A stretch of DNA of 64,000 bases from Rhodocyclus tenuis. Its GTDB lineage: Bacteria; Pseudomonadota; Gammaproteobacteria; Burkholderiales; Rhodocyclaceae. The position numbers and the translations under genes are program-made. Where the stretch lies: assembly GCF_014197755.1 (NCBI RefSeq), contig NZ_JACIGE010000003.1, positions 124,001 to 188,000 of the forward strand. Reading direction: 5' to 3'. Position 1 is the first letter of the stretch. Each line of letters starts with the position of its first letter. The notes under the pieces were generated by a model, which did no database searches, was not told the origin of the DNA, and saw only the letters and a program-made list of their open reading frames with translations. Below, in pieces: positions 18,669-28,214 of this stretch.

Positions 18669-20927
18669 ATGATTGCGCAGGAACTTGAAGTCAGCTTGCA
18701 CATGGCTTTTGTCGAGGCGAGGCAGAAGCGCCACGAGTTCATCACGGTCGAGCACCTGTTGCTCGCGCTGCTCGACAATCCGTCGGCAGCGGAAGCCCTG
18801 CGCGCCTGCGGTGCAAGCATCGAGCAACTGCGCAAGGACCTGAGCCAGTTCATCGGCGAGCACACGCCGACGGTCGCCGGTGAAGGCGAGATCGACACGC
18901 AGCCGACGCTCGGCTTCCAGCGCGTCATCCAGCGCGCGATCCTGCATGTGCAGTCTTCAGGCAAAAAGGCCGTCAATGGTGCCAACGTGCTCGTCGCCAT
19001 TTTTGGCGAGAAGGATTCGCACGCCGTCTATTACCTGCAGAAGCAGGGCGTCACGCGTCTCGACGTGGTGAATTTCATCGCTCATGGCATCAGCAAGGTG
19101 CAGCCGACGACGACGCGCCAGGAGCGTGAAACCGAAGCCGAAGGCGAACCCGAAGGCACTTCCGGTCCTCTTGAGAGCTATACGATCGACCTCAATGCGC
19201 TGGCCCAGCAGGGACGCATTGACCCGCTGATCGGCCGCGACAAGGAACTTGAGCGCGTCATCCAGACGCTGTGCCGGCGGCGCAAGAACAACCCTCTGCT
19301 GGTCGGCGAGGCCGGCGTCGGCAAAACCGCCATCGCCGAAGGACTGGCGCGGCGCATCGTCGAGGGCGACATTCCGGAAATCCTCGCCAAGGCGCGCGTC
19401 TTCGCGCTCGACATGGGCTCCTTGCTCGCCGGCACCAAGTATCGCGGTGATTTCGAGCAGCGCCTGAAGGGCGTGATCAAGCAGCTCTCCGAAAACCCCA
19501 ATTCGATCCTGTTCATCGACGAGATCCATACGCTGATCGGTGCCGGTTCGGCGTCCGGCGGCACGCTCGACGCTTCGAACCTGCTCAAGCCAGCGCTCTC
19601 GTCGGGCCAGCTGAAGTGCATCGGCGCAACCACCTACAACGAGTACCGTGGCGTCTTCGAGAAGGATCATGCGCTGTCGCGTCGCTTCCAGAAGATCGAC
19701 GTCAACGAACCGTCGATCGCCGAGACCGTCGAAATCCTCAAGGGGCTGAAGACGCGTTTCGAATCGCACCACAGCATCAAATACTCGGCGGCAGCGCTGA
19801 CTTCGGCGGTCGAACTGTCGGCGCGCTTCATCAGTGACCGGCATCTGCCCGACAAGGCGATCGACGTCATCGACGAAGCCGGTGCCGCGCAGCGCATCCT
19901 GCCGAAGTCGAAGCAGAAGAAGCTGATCGGCAAGCAGGACATCGAGGAGATCGTCGCCCGCATCGCGCGCATTCCGTCGACGCACATTTCGTCGGACGAC
20001 CGCAGTTCGCTGAAGAACCTCGACCGCGACCTGAAGGCCGTCGTCTTCGGGCAGGATGCGGCGATCGACGCGCTGGCCAAGGCGATCAAGATGGCGCGCT
20101 CCGGCCTCGGCAATCCGGGCAAACCGATCGGCAGCTTCCTCTTCTCCGGCCCCACCGGCGTCGGCAAGACCGAGGTCGCGCGTCAGCTCGCCTACAGTCT
20201 CGGCAACGAACTGATCCGCTTCGACATGTCCGAGTACATGGAGCGCCACGCCGTATCCAGGCTGATCGGCGCGCCGCCGGGATACGTCGGCTTCGATCAG
20301 GGCGGCCTGCTCACCGAGGCGGTAACCAAGAAGCCTTACGCCGTGCTGCTGCTCGACGAAATCGAGAAGGCGCATCCGGACATCTACAACATCCTGCTGC
20401 AGGTGATGGATCACGGCACGCTGACCGACAACAACGGGCGCAAGGCTGACTTCCGCAACGTGATCATCATCATGACCACCAACGCCGGTCAGGAAGCGAT
20501 CCAGAAGGCGACGATGGGCTTCACGAGCAACAAGCAGGCCGGTGACGAGATGATCGACATCAAGCGCCTGTTCTCGCCGGAGTTCCGCAACCGCCTCGAC
20601 GCGACCATCTCTTTCCGTCCGCTCGATCACGACATCATCCTGCGCGTGGTCGACAAGTTCCTCATGCAGCTTGAAGAACAGCTGCACGAGAAGAAGGTCG
20701 AGGCCGTGTTCACCGAGGAGCTCAAGGATTTCCTGGCGAAGAAGGGTTTCGACCCGCTGATGGGCGCGCGGCCGATGTCGCGGCTGATCCAGGACTCGAT
20801 CCGCTCGGCGCTGGCCGACGAATTGCTGTTCGGTCGGCTCGCCAACGGCGGCCAGGTCACCGTCGATGTCGACGCCGAGGGCAAGGTTCATCTGGTCTTC
20901 GCCGAAGAAGCCGAAGCGGTGGTCTGA
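18669..20927 (+). CDS. clpA: ATP-dependent Clp protease ATP-binding subunit ClpA
   Basis: This 752-residue AAA+ unfoldase has an N-terminal Clp repeat domain (residues 1-145, starting [18 protein letters not shown]), an acidic linker, a first AAA module with Walker A GEAGVGKT and Walker B ILFIDEIH, and a second with GPTGVGKT and [13 protein letters not shown]-terminal D2-small domain contains [14 protein letters not shown]. There is no ClpB-type middle coiled coil, which distinguishes it from ClpB. It feeds unfolded substrates to the ClpP protease, encoded elsewhere, and receives N-degron substrates from ClpS directly upstream. Confidence 0.98.
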   Translation: MIAQELEVSLHMAFVEARQKRHEFITVEHLLLALLDNPSAAEALRACGASIEQLRKDLSQFIGEHTPTVAGEGEIDTQPTLGFQRVIQRAILHVQSSGKKAVNGANVLVAIFGEKDSHAVYYLQKQGVTRLDVVNFIAHGISKVQPTTTRQERETEAEGEPEGTSGPLESYTIDLNALAQQGRIDPLIGRDKELERVIQTLCRRRKNNPLLVGEAGVGKTAIAEGLARRIVEGDIPEILAKARVFALDMGSLLAGTKYRGDFEQRLKGVIKQLSENPNSILFIDEIHTLIGAGSASGGTLDASNLLKPALSSGQLKCIGATTYNEYRGVFEKDHALSRRFQKIDVNEPSIAETVEILKGLKTRFESHHSIKYSAAALTSAVELSARFISDRHLPDKAIDVIDEAGAAQRILPKSKQKKLIGKQDIEEIVARIARIPSTHISSDDRSSLKNLDRDLKAVVFGQDAAIDALAKAIKMARSGLGNPGKPIGSFLFSGPTGVGKTEVARQLAYSLGNELIRFDMSEYMERHAVSRLIGAPPGYVGFDQGGLLTEAVTKKPYAVLLLDEIEKAHPDIYNILLQVMDHGTLTDNNGRKADFRNVIIIMTTNAGQEAIQKATMGFTSNKQAGDEMIDIKRLFSPEFRNRLDATISFRPLDHDIILRVVDKFLMQLEEQLHEKKVEAVFTEELKDFLAKKGFDPLMGARPMSRLIQDSIRSALADELLFGRLANGGQVTVDVDAEGKVHLVFAEEAEAVV

Positions 20928-20934
20928 TCAGCGG

Positions 20935-21429
20935 ATGAGCTACCAGACCGCCGACCTGCTCGACGCTCACGAAGCACGTCTCGCCGACGGCAGCCTGCGC
21001 GTTGCCACGCCGCTGCTACAGCGTTTCGGTGGCCGGGAGTCGTTTGCCGGCCGGATCAGCACGCTGCGCAGCTTCGAGGACAACTCGAAGGTGCGTGAAG
21101 CGCTCGCCGAACCCGGTACGGGTCGCGTGCTGGTGGTCGATGGCGCAGCCTCCTTACGTTGTGCGCTGCTCGGCGACCAGCTGGCCGAACTGGCACAGCG
21201 CAACGGCTGGGAAGGCATCGTCATCAACGGCTGCATCCGCGATTCGGCGGTGATCGCCACGATCGACATCGGTGTGCGCGCGCTCGCCACGCATCCGCTG
21301 AAAAGCGTCAAGCGCGGACTCGGCGAACGAGAGGTGCCGCTGGCCTTCGCCGGCATCGCCTTTCTCCCCGGCGAATGGCTGTGCGCCGACGCAGACGGCA
21401 TCATCGTCTGTCGCGACGCACTGGCCTGA
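20935..21429 (+). CDS. rraA: RraA-family protein (ribonuclease E inhibitor-like)
   Basis: This 164-residue protein ([19 protein letters not shown]) shows the RraA/dimethylmenaquinone methyltransferase-like fold signatures [23 protein letters not shown] and [13 protein letters not shown]. Proteins of this type in bacteria inhibit RNase E or act as 4-hydroxy-4-methyl-2-oxoglutarate/oxaloacetate aldolases. The GDQLAELA and NGCIRDS segments contain the residues often linked to aldolase activity, so the biochemical role cannot be settled from sequence. It starts 7 nt after clpA and is probably cotranscribed. Confidence 0.88.
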   Translation: MSYQTADLLDAHEARLADGSLRVATPLLQRFGGRESFAGRISTLRSFEDNSKVREALAEPGTGRVLVVDGAASLRCALLGDQLAELAQRNGWEGIVINGCIRDSAVIATIDIGVRALATHPLKSVKRGLGEREVPLAFAGIAFLPGEWLCADADGIIVCRDALA

Positions 21430-21639
21430 GCCCATCGCGCTCACATCCATCATCTCACCACGACCGCCGCGCGCAGCGAAGCCGGCTCGGCGGGCATGGC
21501 TTTCCTGCCAGCTGGCGACCAGGCTGACCGCCGGCGCTGTGCGTCACCCAGAAACGACGCACGTCTCCTGCACGCCCGCGCGCAGCGTTGAGCCCACTGA
21601 CGCCAGCACCCCTTTGCCGGCAAGCCCACGGAAAATACG

Positions 21640-22500
21640 ATGAAAACGCCTGCCAGACTTGAACCGTTGCTCGTCGACGGACTGATCGACAAGGTTGTCC
21701 GCCAGTTGATGAGCGGCAAGGAGGCGATGGTTTTCGTCGTCGAGTGCGGCGACGAGATGCGTTGCGCCAAGGTGTACAAGGAAGCCAACAAGCGCAGTTT
21801 CCGTCAGGCGGTCGATTACACCGAAGGACGCAAGGTCAAGAACAGCCGGCAGGCGCGCGCCATGGAAAAACGCTCGCGCTACGGTCGCCAGGAACAGGAG
21901 GCGGCGTGGCAACACGCCGAGGTCGACGCGCTTTACCGCCTCGCGGCAGCGGGCGTTCGCGTGCCGACGCCGTACAACTTCCACGAAGGCGTCTTGCTGA
22001 TGGAACTGGTAGCCGACGCCGACGGCGAACCGGCGCCGCGCCTCAACGACGTTGTCCTCGGCGCCGAGCAGGCGCGTGAGTTCCACGCCGCCCTCATTCG
22101 CCAGGTGGTACTCATGCTCTGTGCCGGTATCGTCCATGGCGACCTGTCCGAGTACAACGTACTCGTCGACAGCGACGGGCCGGTGATCATCGACCTGCCG
22201 CAGGCCATCGACGCGGCGGCCAACAACAACGCCAGCCGGATGCTCGCGCGCGACGTTGCCAATCTCGCCACCTATTTCGGCCAGTTCGCGCCCGAACTGC
22301 TCGCGACCGATTACGGCAGCGAAATCTGGGCACTCTACGAAGCAGGCAAGCTCAAAGCGGACAGTCAGCTCTCTGGCGTCTTCCGCCGCGACGAGAAACC
22401 TGCTGACCTCGACGAGGTGCTGCTGGTGATCAACGCCGCCAGCGAAGAAGAAGAGGCCCGGCAAGCACGCCTGGCGGCGGCAGCGCTGCCGCTCGCTTAG
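21640..22500 (+). CDS. RIO-type serine/threonine protein kinase
   Basis: This 286-residue protein has a RIO1-like kinase fold: MSGKEAMVFVVECGDEMRCAKVYKE with the ATP-binding lysine, the catalytic loop HGDLSEYNVLV (about residues 167-177) and the metal-binding aspartate in IIDLPQAID. The C-terminus (about 240-286) is Glu/Ala-rich. Archaeal and eukaryotic RIO kinases act in ribosome assembly; bacterial members are poorly characterised. It lies 210 nt after rraA and 51 nt before a DUF1993 gene on the same strand; nothing else was seen in the 210-nt gap. Substrate unknown. Confidence 0.88.
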   Translation: MKTPARLEPLLVDGLIDKVVRQLMSGKEAMVFVVECGDEMRCAKVYKEANKRSFRQAVDYTEGRKVKNSRQARAMEKRSRYGRQEQEAAWQHAEVDALYRLAAAGVRVPTPYNFHEGVLLMELVADADGEPAPRLNDVVLGAEQAREFHAALIRQVVLMLCAGIVHGDLSEYNVLVDSDGPVIIDLPQAIDAAANNNASRMLARDVANLATYFGQFAPELLATDYGSEIWALYEAGKLKADSQLSGVFRRDEKPADLDEVLLVINAASEEEEARQARLAAAALPLA

Positions 22501-22551
22501 GCGAAGCCCGCCCGCCGGCACCGATCAACCACCTGTTTTGAAAGATTCACC

Positions 22552-23058
22552 ATGACCATCTCAATGTACGAAGCCAGCGCCCCGCGTTTCGTCAACCTGC
22601 TCAGAAACCTGAGCGCAATTCTGGCCAAGGCGGAAGCCCACGCCGACGCCAGAAAGATCGCGCCAGAGGTACTGCTGTCGGCGCGACTCTTCCCCGACAT
22701 GTTTCCGCTGAGCAGGCAGGTACAGATTGCCTGCGATCACGCCAAAGGTGCCGTCGGGCGACTGGCCGGGATCGAAGTGCCAAGCTTCACCGACACGGAG
22801 CAGAGCTTTGCTGAACTGCAGGAGCGCATCGCGCGCACCATCGCCTTTGTCGAGTCGGTCGACGCCGCGCGAGTCAATGACTCGGAAACGCGCGACATCG
22901 CGCTGAGCATCGGCGGCCAACAGATGCAGTTTCAGGGAATGCAGTACCTGCTCGGCTTCGCCCTGCCCAACTTCCATTTCCATCTGGTCACGGCCTACAA
23001 CATTCTGCGCCATAACGGCGTGGACATTGGCAAGCGCGACTTCATCGGCACGCCCTAG
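22552..23058 (+). CDS. DUF1993 family protein
   Basis: This 168-residue protein begins MTISMYEASAPRFVNLLRNL and shows the DUF1993 features: LSARLFPDMFPLSRQVQIACDHA, a central SFTDTEQSFAELQERI, and the C-terminal LPNFHFHLVTAYNILRHNG. The fold is thought to be a DinB-like four-helix bundle; histidines near the C-terminus could bind metal, but this is inference. It has no signal or membrane segments. A ribosome site GAAAG precedes the ATG. It probably ends the rraA-RIO transcription unit. Confidence 0.88.
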   Translation: MTISMYEASAPRFVNLLRNLSAILAKAEAHADARKIAPEVLLSARLFPDMFPLSRQVQIACDHAKGAVGRLAGIEVPSFTDTEQSFAELQERIARTIAFVESVDAARVNDSETRDIALSIGGQQMQFQGMQYLLGFALPNFHFHLVTAYNILRHNGVDIGKRDFIGTP

Positions 23059-23409
23059 CGCTGACGGCCCGCCCGGGCCAACGCGCATTGCAGCGGCATA
23101 AACAGCCGACCCTGCGTGGCGCGGGCCGTTCCCGAAGCGCCGAAGCGCTCGCTTGAGCCTGTATAATCAGCGCTTTTCCCGCGCGGCGGCAAATCCCGTC
23201 GACCCGATACCGGATCGGTCCATCGCGCAAGTCCGATGCGACGCCCCACAAGGGACCGTCGTCGGCGCAGCCCTCAGACCAGACACCCGCGGTCTGAACC
23301 CGGTCGAAAGCCTCGACAGCCGAGGCAGCCGCGCGCACGGCGGCGTCGACCGCAAGAACCCAATTGGCAGCCCCGCTCGGTCAACTTGTCATCGTCTATC
23401 GGAGATTTC
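23059..23409 (+). promoter_or_regulatory. Long livJ leader with a perfect -10 box
   Basis: This 351-nt gap has no gene. TATAAT at 23162-23167 is the only strong -10 and points to livJ, giving a leader of roughly 235 nt. The -35 is weak. The leader is GC-rich with several short inverted repeats but I recognise no known riboswitch. A ribosome site (GGAGA) precedes the livJ ATG. Confidence 0.5.
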
Positions 23410-24564
23410 ATGCGTTTCATGCCCAAATCCATCGCGCTGATCAGCGCCCTTGCCTGCGCCGGAGTGGCGCAAGCAGCCGACATCAAGATCGGCATTGCCG
23501 AAGCGCTCACCGGCGGTGCAGCCCAGTACGGCGTCGCCATCCGCAACGGCTTCCAGCTCGCCGCCGATGAAATCAACGCCAAGGGCGGCATCAACGGCAA
23601 CAAGATTGCGCTGGTGATCGAAGACGAACAGGCGAAGAAGGAAGAAGGCATCAACGTCTTCAAGAAGCTGATTTTCCAGGACAAGGTGCTGATGATCTTC
23701 GGCCCGACGCTGTCCAACTCGTTCTTCGCCGCCGGACCGGTGGCCAATGCCGCCAAGACCGTCGTCTTCGGCACCTCGGTCACCGCCAACGGCATCACCG
23801 ACATCGGCCCCTACACCTTCCGCAATTCGGTGATGGAATCCGATGTGCTGCCGATCACCGTCGCCACCGCGACCAAGCACTACAAGCTGCAGAAGGTCGC
23901 CGTGATCTACGGCAACGACGACGCCTTCACCAAGAGCGGCTACGACGTCTTCAAGAAGGTGCTCGAAGAACAGAAGCTGCCGGTGACGACGACCGAAACC
24001 TACGTAAAGGGCGACGTCGACTTCAAGGCGCAGCTGACCAAGATCAAGGGTTCGAACCCGGACGCCATCGTCTGCTCGTGTCTCGCCGAAGAAGCCGCCA
24101 ACATCATGCTGCAGGCGCGCGGCCTCGGCATCAAGGCGCCGTTCATCGGCGGCAACGGCTTCAACTCGCCGAAGCTGTTCGAAATCTCAAAGCTCGCCGG
24201 TGAAGGTACCTTCGTCGGCAGCCCTTGGTCGAACACCAACCCGGCGCCGGCCAACAAGGCCTTCGTTGCCGCCTACCAGCAGAAGTTCGGCAGCGAGCCG
24301 AACCAGTTCGCGGCGCAAGGCTATGACGCGCTACACATCGCTGCTGCGGCGCTGAAGGACGTGAAGCTCTCCGGCGACATCGCTGCCGACCGCGAAGCGC
24401 TGAAGAACGCGCTGCCCAAGGCGACGATCAACGGCGCCACCGGCCCATTCAAGTTCCGCCCGGCGCAAACCAAGACCGGCAAGCCCGGCGGCTGGGACGC
24501 CGACCAGAAGCCGTTCATCTACATCGTCAAGGGCGGCAAGTTCACGCTCTACGACAGCAAATAG
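23410..24564 (+). CDS. livJ: Branched-chain amino acid ABC transporter, periplasmic binding protein
   Basis: This 384-residue exported protein has a signal peptide with probable cleavage after GVAQA (about residue 23), then ADIKIGIAEALTGGAAQYG, the typical start of Leu/Ile/Val-type Peripla_BP_6 binding proteins. Two lobes are connected by a hinge. Only one pair of nearby cysteines is visible (CSCLAEEAANIM, about residue 222). Ligand range could be branched-chain amino acids, other amino acids, amides or aromatic acids; the sequence does not settle it. It heads the liv operon and has its own strong promoter. Confidence 0.93.
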   Translation: MRFMPKSIALISALACAGVAQAADIKIGIAEALTGGAAQYGVAIRNGFQLAADEINAKGGINGNKIALVIEDEQAKKEEGINVFKKLIFQDKVLMIFGPTLSNSFFAAGPVANAAKTVVFGTSVTANGITDIGPYTFRNSVMESDVLPITVATATKHYKLQKVAVIYGNDDAFTKSGYDVFKKVLEEQKLPVTTTETYVKGDVDFKAQLTKIKGSNPDAIVCSCLAEEAANIMLQARGLGIKAPFIGGNGFNSPKLFEISKLAGEGTFVGSPWSNTNPAPANKAFVAAYQQKFGSEPNQFAAQGYDALHIAAAALKDVKLSGDIAADREALKNALPKATINGATGPFKFRPAQTKTGKPGGWDADQKPFIYIVKGGKFTLYDSK

Positions 24565-24581
24565 TTTCCGCTGCACCCTCC

Positions 24582-24613
24582 AATGCGGGGCCGATGAAAG
24601 TCTGCCCCGCATT
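24582..24613 (+). terminator. Partial terminator/attenuator between livJ and livH
   Basis: Ten-base arms AATGCGGGGC and GCCCCGCATT enclose a 12-nt loop, followed by GCTTTTGC. The U-tract is interrupted, so partial read-through is likely. This fits higher production of the binding protein than of the membrane complex. Confidence 0.6.
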
Positions 24614-24642
24614 GCTTTTGCTTCAGCCGATGGAATGCTCCA

Positions 24643-25524
24643 ATGCTTGAACAGCAACTTCTCAATGCCCTGACCCTCGGCAGCGTTTATGCGCTGTTCG
24701 CGCTCGGCTTCACGCTGGTGTTCGGCGTGCTTGCCGTGATCAATCTGTCGCACGGGGCGATCTTCATGGTCGGCAGCTACGCCGCGTTATGGCTGGTCAG
24801 CCATCTCGATGCACCGCTGTGGCTGGCGATGCTCGGCGCCATGCTGCTCAGCGGCACGCTCGGCCTGCTCGTTGACGTGCTCATCCTCAAGCCTTTGCGC
24901 GCGCGCAACGCACCGCATCTGACGCCGATGATCGCCACCATCGGCGTCGGCATCATGCTCACCAGCGCGGCGCAGGGAATGTTCGGCGCCGAGGTGCTGC
25001 GCTTCCCCGAAGAGACGCTGCCGGCGGGCGAGTTCATCGTCGGCGGCGTGCATGTGCGCGCGCTGGAGATCGCCATCGTCGCCATCGCCTTCATACTGAT
25101 GGCAGTGCTGTTCACTGCGCTCAAGCGTACGCAACTCGGCCGCGCGCTGCGCGCCATCGCCGAATCGCCGAAGGCCGCGTCCTTGCTCGGCATTAACGTC
25201 GAAGGGCTGTTTCACGTCACCTCCTTTGTCGCCGCCGCGCTCGGCGGCATCGCCGGCGTGCTCATCGGACTCGACTTCAACGCGATCACGCCGCAGATGG
25301 GCCAGCCGATGCTGCACAAGGGGCTGGCGGTGATCATCCTCGGCGGCATGGGCGACATCCGCGGCGCGCTGATCGGCGGGCTGTTCCTCGGCTTCGCTGA
25401 GGTGATCAGCAAGGCCTACCTGTCGAGCCAGATGGGCGACGCCGTCGCCTTCGGCCTGCTTTTCCTGATTCTGCTGGTGCGGCCATCCGGGTTGTTCGGC
25501 CGAGTGCTGGAAAGGAAAGCATGA
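24643..25524 (+). CDS. livH: Branched-chain amino acid ABC transporter permease LivH
   Basis: This 293-residue permease of the BPD_transp_2 family begins MLEQQLLNALTLGSVYALFA, with about eight membrane helices. The conserved ATPase-contact loop is RAIAESPKAASLLGINVEG (EAA-like, about residue 168-187). GGMGDIRGALIGGLFLG near the C-terminus is typical. It forms the channel with LivM. Its end overlaps the livM ATG by 4 nt, so these subunits are translationally coupled. Confidence 0.94.
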   Translation: MLEQQLLNALTLGSVYALFALGFTLVFGVLAVINLSHGAIFMVGSYAALWLVSHLDAPLWLAMLGAMLLSGTLGLLVDVLILKPLRARNAPHLTPMIATIGVGIMLTSAAQGMFGAEVLRFPEETLPAGEFIVGGVHVRALEIAIVAIAFILMAVLFTALKRTQLGRALRAIAESPKAASLLGINVEGLFHVTSFVAAALGGIAGVLIGLDFNAITPQMGQPMLHKGLAVIILGGMGDIRGALIGGLFLGFAEVISKAYLSSQMGDAVAFGLLFLILLVRPSGLFGRVLERKA

Positions 25525-26387
25525 TGGAATGGTTCAACGATTTCTGGTCGACCTACAGCACGCTGGTGTTTTCGGTCGGCGTGCATGCGCTGCTGGCGCT
25601 GTCGATCTGGCTGACGCTCTCGTGCGGCCTGCTCTCGCTGGCCAACGCCGCGTTCATGGGCATCGGCGCTTACGTCTCGGCGCTACTGACCTTGCAGCTT
25701 GGCTGGTCGTTCCCGCTGGTGTTGCTCACCGGCGGTATCGCGCCGGCAGTCGTCGCGCTACTCATCGGCGCGCCGGTGCTGCGTCTTTCCGGCGTCTATC
25801 TGGCAATGGCAACGCTGGCTTTCGGCGAGGTTGTGCGCATCACTGTCCTCAACCTCGAGATCACCGGCGGCCCGGAAGGTCTCAACGGCATTCCGCTGGA
25901 GACCGAGGGCTGGCACATCGCCGCGCTGCTGGCGCTGACCATCTATGGTCTGGCGCGGCTGCGCCGCTCGAAGGTCGGCCGCGCCTTCGAGGCGATCAAG
26001 GAAGACGAAGTGGCGGCACGCCTGATGGGCATCAACGTCGATCGCTACAAGCTGCTTGCCTTCACGCTCGGCAGTTTCATCGCCGGCGTCGCCGGTGCGC
26101 TCAACGCGCACTTCACCTTCTTCATCAGCCCGCGCGAGTACGGCTTCGAGGCCGCGGTGGACATCCTCACCATGGCCGTCCTCGGCGGCATCTCCAGCCT
26201 GATCGGGCCGCTGCTCGGTTCCTCGATCATCACGCTGCTGCCCGAACTGCTGCGTTCGCTGCACGACTACCGTTCCTTCGTGAACGGCGCCGTGCTCGTG
26301 CTGGTGGTGCTGTTCCTGCCCAAGGGGCTGTGGGATCCGCGCCGCTTCCGCAAATGGTTCGGCAAGGCCAAGGGAGCTGAGGCATGA
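25521..26387 (+). CDS. livM: Branched-chain amino acid ABC transporter permease LivM
   Basis: This 288-residue permease begins MMEWFNDFWSTYSTLVFSVG. It has about eight to nine membrane helices, GLLSLANAAFMGIGAYVSAL, and the ATPase-contact loop GRAFEAIKEDEVAARLMGINV (about residue 155-174). It pairs with LivH. It ends four bases inside the livG start (ATGA overlap). A ribosome site AAAGGAAAGC precedes its ATG inside the livH 3' end. Confidence 0.94.
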   Translation: MMEWFNDFWSTYSTLVFSVGVHALLALSIWLTLSCGLLSLANAAFMGIGAYVSALLTLQLGWSFPLVLLTGGIAPAVVALLIGAPVLRLSGVYLAMATLAFGEVVRITVLNLEITGGPEGLNGIPLETEGWHIAALLALTIYGLARLRRSKVGRAFEAIKEDEVAARLMGINVDRYKLLAFTLGSFIAGVAGALNAHFTFFISPREYGFEAAVDILTMAVLGGISSLIGPLLGSSIITLLPELLRSLHDYRSFVNGAVLVLVVLFLPKGLWDPRRFRKWFGKAKGAEA

Positions 26388-27166
26388 ATACCCCGCAAAC
26401 GCTGCTGTCGATCCGCAACGTCGGCAAGCACTTCGGCGGCCTGCATGTGCTGCAGGACGTCAGTTTCGAAGTTCCCGCCGGCGGCATCTACGGACTGATC
26501 GGCCCGAACGGCGCCGGCAAGACGACCGTCTTCAACCTCGTTACCGGCCTGCTCGCGCCGAGCAGCGGCACGATCGAATTCCAGGGAGAGAGCCTGGTCG
26601 GCCTGCCGCCGCACCAGATCACGCATCGCGGCATCGCGCGCACTTTCCAGAACATCCGCATCTTCAAGGAGATGAGCCTGCTCGAGAACGTGATGATCGG
26701 CATGCATGAGCACCTGAAATACGGCGCCGGCGGCATCTTCTTCAACAGCAGCGCCTGTCGCGCCGCCGAGAAGCGCGCGCGCGAACGCGCTTTCGAGCTG
26801 CTCTCGTGGCTCGGCCTCGAACACAAGGCCGCCATGCTCGCCGACAACCTCTCCTACGGCGACCAGCGCAAGCTCGAGTTTGCGCGCGCACTGGCCACTG
26901 AACCGAAGCTCCTGCTGCTCGACGAACCCGTTGCCGGCATGAACCCGTCGGAAAAGACGCTGCTGATGGAAGAGATCATCAACATCCGCAACCGCGGCTA
27001 CGGCGTCTTCATGATCGAGCACGACATGCGTTTCGTCATGGGGCTGTGCGACCGCATCGCCGTGCTCAACTTCGGCCGCATCATCGCCGAAGGCTCGCCC
27101 GACGAGGTGCGCAACAATCAGGAAGTGATCGAGGCCTACCTCGGTCGCGAGGAGGAAGCGGCATGA
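26384..27166 (+). CDS. livG: Branched-chain amino acid ABC transporter ATP-binding protein LivG
   Basis: This 260-residue ATPase has Walker A GPNGAGKT (about residues 39-46), signature LSYGDQRK (in place of LSGGQ, normal for LivG), and Walker B LLLLDEPVAGMNP. The H-loop is MIEHDMRFVM. The C-terminal extension ending AYLGREEEAA is the usual LivG tail. With LivF it powers import. It overlaps livF by 4 nt. Confidence 0.95.
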   Translation: MNTPQTLLSIRNVGKHFGGLHVLQDVSFEVPAGGIYGLIGPNGAGKTTVFNLVTGLLAPSSGTIEFQGESLVGLPPHQITHRGIARTFQNIRIFKEMSLLENVMIGMHEHLKYGAGGIFFNSSACRAAEKRARERAFELLSWLGLEHKAAMLADNLSYGDQRKLEFARALATEPKLLLLDEPVAGMNPSEKTLLMEEIINIRNRGYGVFMIEHDMRFVMGLCDRIAVLNFGRIIAEGSPDEVRNNQEVIEAYLGREEEAA

Positions 27167-27876
27167 GCGTCCTGCTCCGCGTACACGACCTCGCGGTCAG
27201 CTACGGCCACATCGAGGCCGTCAAGGGAATCAATTTTCACCTCAACTCGGGCGAGATCACCGCGCTGGTCGGCGCCAACGGCGCCGGCAAGAGCACCACG
27301 CTGCTCGCGCTATCGGGACTGCTGCGCGCCACGCGCGGGACGATCGAGTTCGACGGTCAGGACATCTCGCGCCTGCCGGCACACCAGATCGTCCGCCACG
27401 GTGTGGTGCAGGTGGCCGAAGGGCGCGCCATCCTGACCACGCTGACGGTGGCCGAAAACCTCGCGCTCGGCGCCTACACGCGCGACGACAAGGCGGCGAT
27501 CGCCGCCACGCTCGCCGAGGTGTACGAAATCTTCCCGCGCCTCAAGGACCGCGCCGGCCAGTTCGCCGGCAACCTCTCCGGCGGTGAGCAGCAGATGCTG
27601 GCGATCGGCCGCGCGCTGATGGCGAAGCCCAAGCTGCTGCTGCTCGACGAACCGTCGATGGGGCTGGCGCCGCTGATGGTGCAGGAAATATTCCGCACGC
27701 TGGTCGAGATCAACCGCAAGGGTCTGACCATCCTGCTCGTCGAACAGAACGTGCGCCAGGCGCTGAAAATCGCCCGCCACGGCTACGTCATCGAAACCGG
27801 CAAGATCGTCCTCGCCGATTCGGGCGCCAACCTGCTCGCCAACCCCGAAGTCGAAGCCGCCTACCTCGGCGGCTGA
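27163..27876 (+). CDS. livF: Branched-chain amino acid ABC transporter ATP-binding protein LivF
   Basis: This 237-residue ATPase begins MSVLLRVHDLAVSYGHIEAV. Walker A is GANGAGKS, signature LSGGEQQM, Walker B LLLLDEPSMGLAP and the H-loop LLVEQNVRQAL. The C-terminal PEVEAAYLGG is typical. It completes a five-gene importer in one operon. A degraded transposase fragment begins 16 nt after its stop. Confidence 0.95.
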   Translation: MSVLLRVHDLAVSYGHIEAVKGINFHLNSGEITALVGANGAGKSTTLLALSGLLRATRGTIEFDGQDISRLPAHQIVRHGVVQVAEGRAILTTLTVAENLALGAYTRDDKAAIAATLAEVYEIFPRLKDRAGQFAGNLSGGEQQMLAIGRALMAKPKLLLLDEPSMGLAPLMVQEIFRTLVEINRKGLTILLVEQNVRQALKIARHGYVIETGKIVLADSGANLLANPEVEAAYLGG

Positions 27877-27891
27877 GGCGGCGCTGGCGTT

Positions 27892-28199
27892 GCCGTACAC
27901 TTCTGCGATCCGCACAACCCCTGGCAACGCGGCAAGGCAAGAACGCCAACGGCCTGCTGCGCCGGTATCTTCCGAAGGGAACTGATCTGAGAGTGTTCAG
28001 CCAGGACGATCTCGACAGCATCGCCGACCGCCTGAAGCACCGGCCGCGCGCGACTGATGCCGTCCACTCGCCACCCGAAGTCTTCGCCCGGATGCCGGCT
28101 TTGGTGCATCAACCTGCATCCCGGTCCACTGATTCATCGCTGTTGCGCTTGGGATTTGAAACCGCCCATTGCGGCGTCAGCATCGGGCTGCATTTCTGA
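27892..28199 (+). pseudogene. IS30-family transposase C-terminal remnant, frameshifted
   Basis: The frame starting at 27892 reads AVHFCDPHNPWQRG, then the frame changes and continues NANGLLRRYLPKGTDL and QDDLDSIADRLKHRPRAT, HSPPEVFARM. This order matches the C-terminus of IS30-type transposases (CDPHxPWQRG, NENxNGLLRxYLPKGTD, NxRPR, PxEVF). Between QRG and the next AAC there are 8 bases where 9 are expected, so one base has been lost. No N-terminal part is present; the fragment begins immediately after livF. It is a dead relic. The sequence up to 28214 holds nothing else I can identify. Confidence 0.8.
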
Positions 28200-28214
28200 T
28201 CGACCGGGAATCGC

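Noticed and set aside
18957-20891. 644-codon minus-strand frame opposite clpA
   Set aside because: Antisense shadow with no recognisable domain.
24051-24060. GGTTCGAACC-like string suggesting a tRNA T-arm
   Set aside because: It lies inside livJ and no cloverleaf surrounds it.
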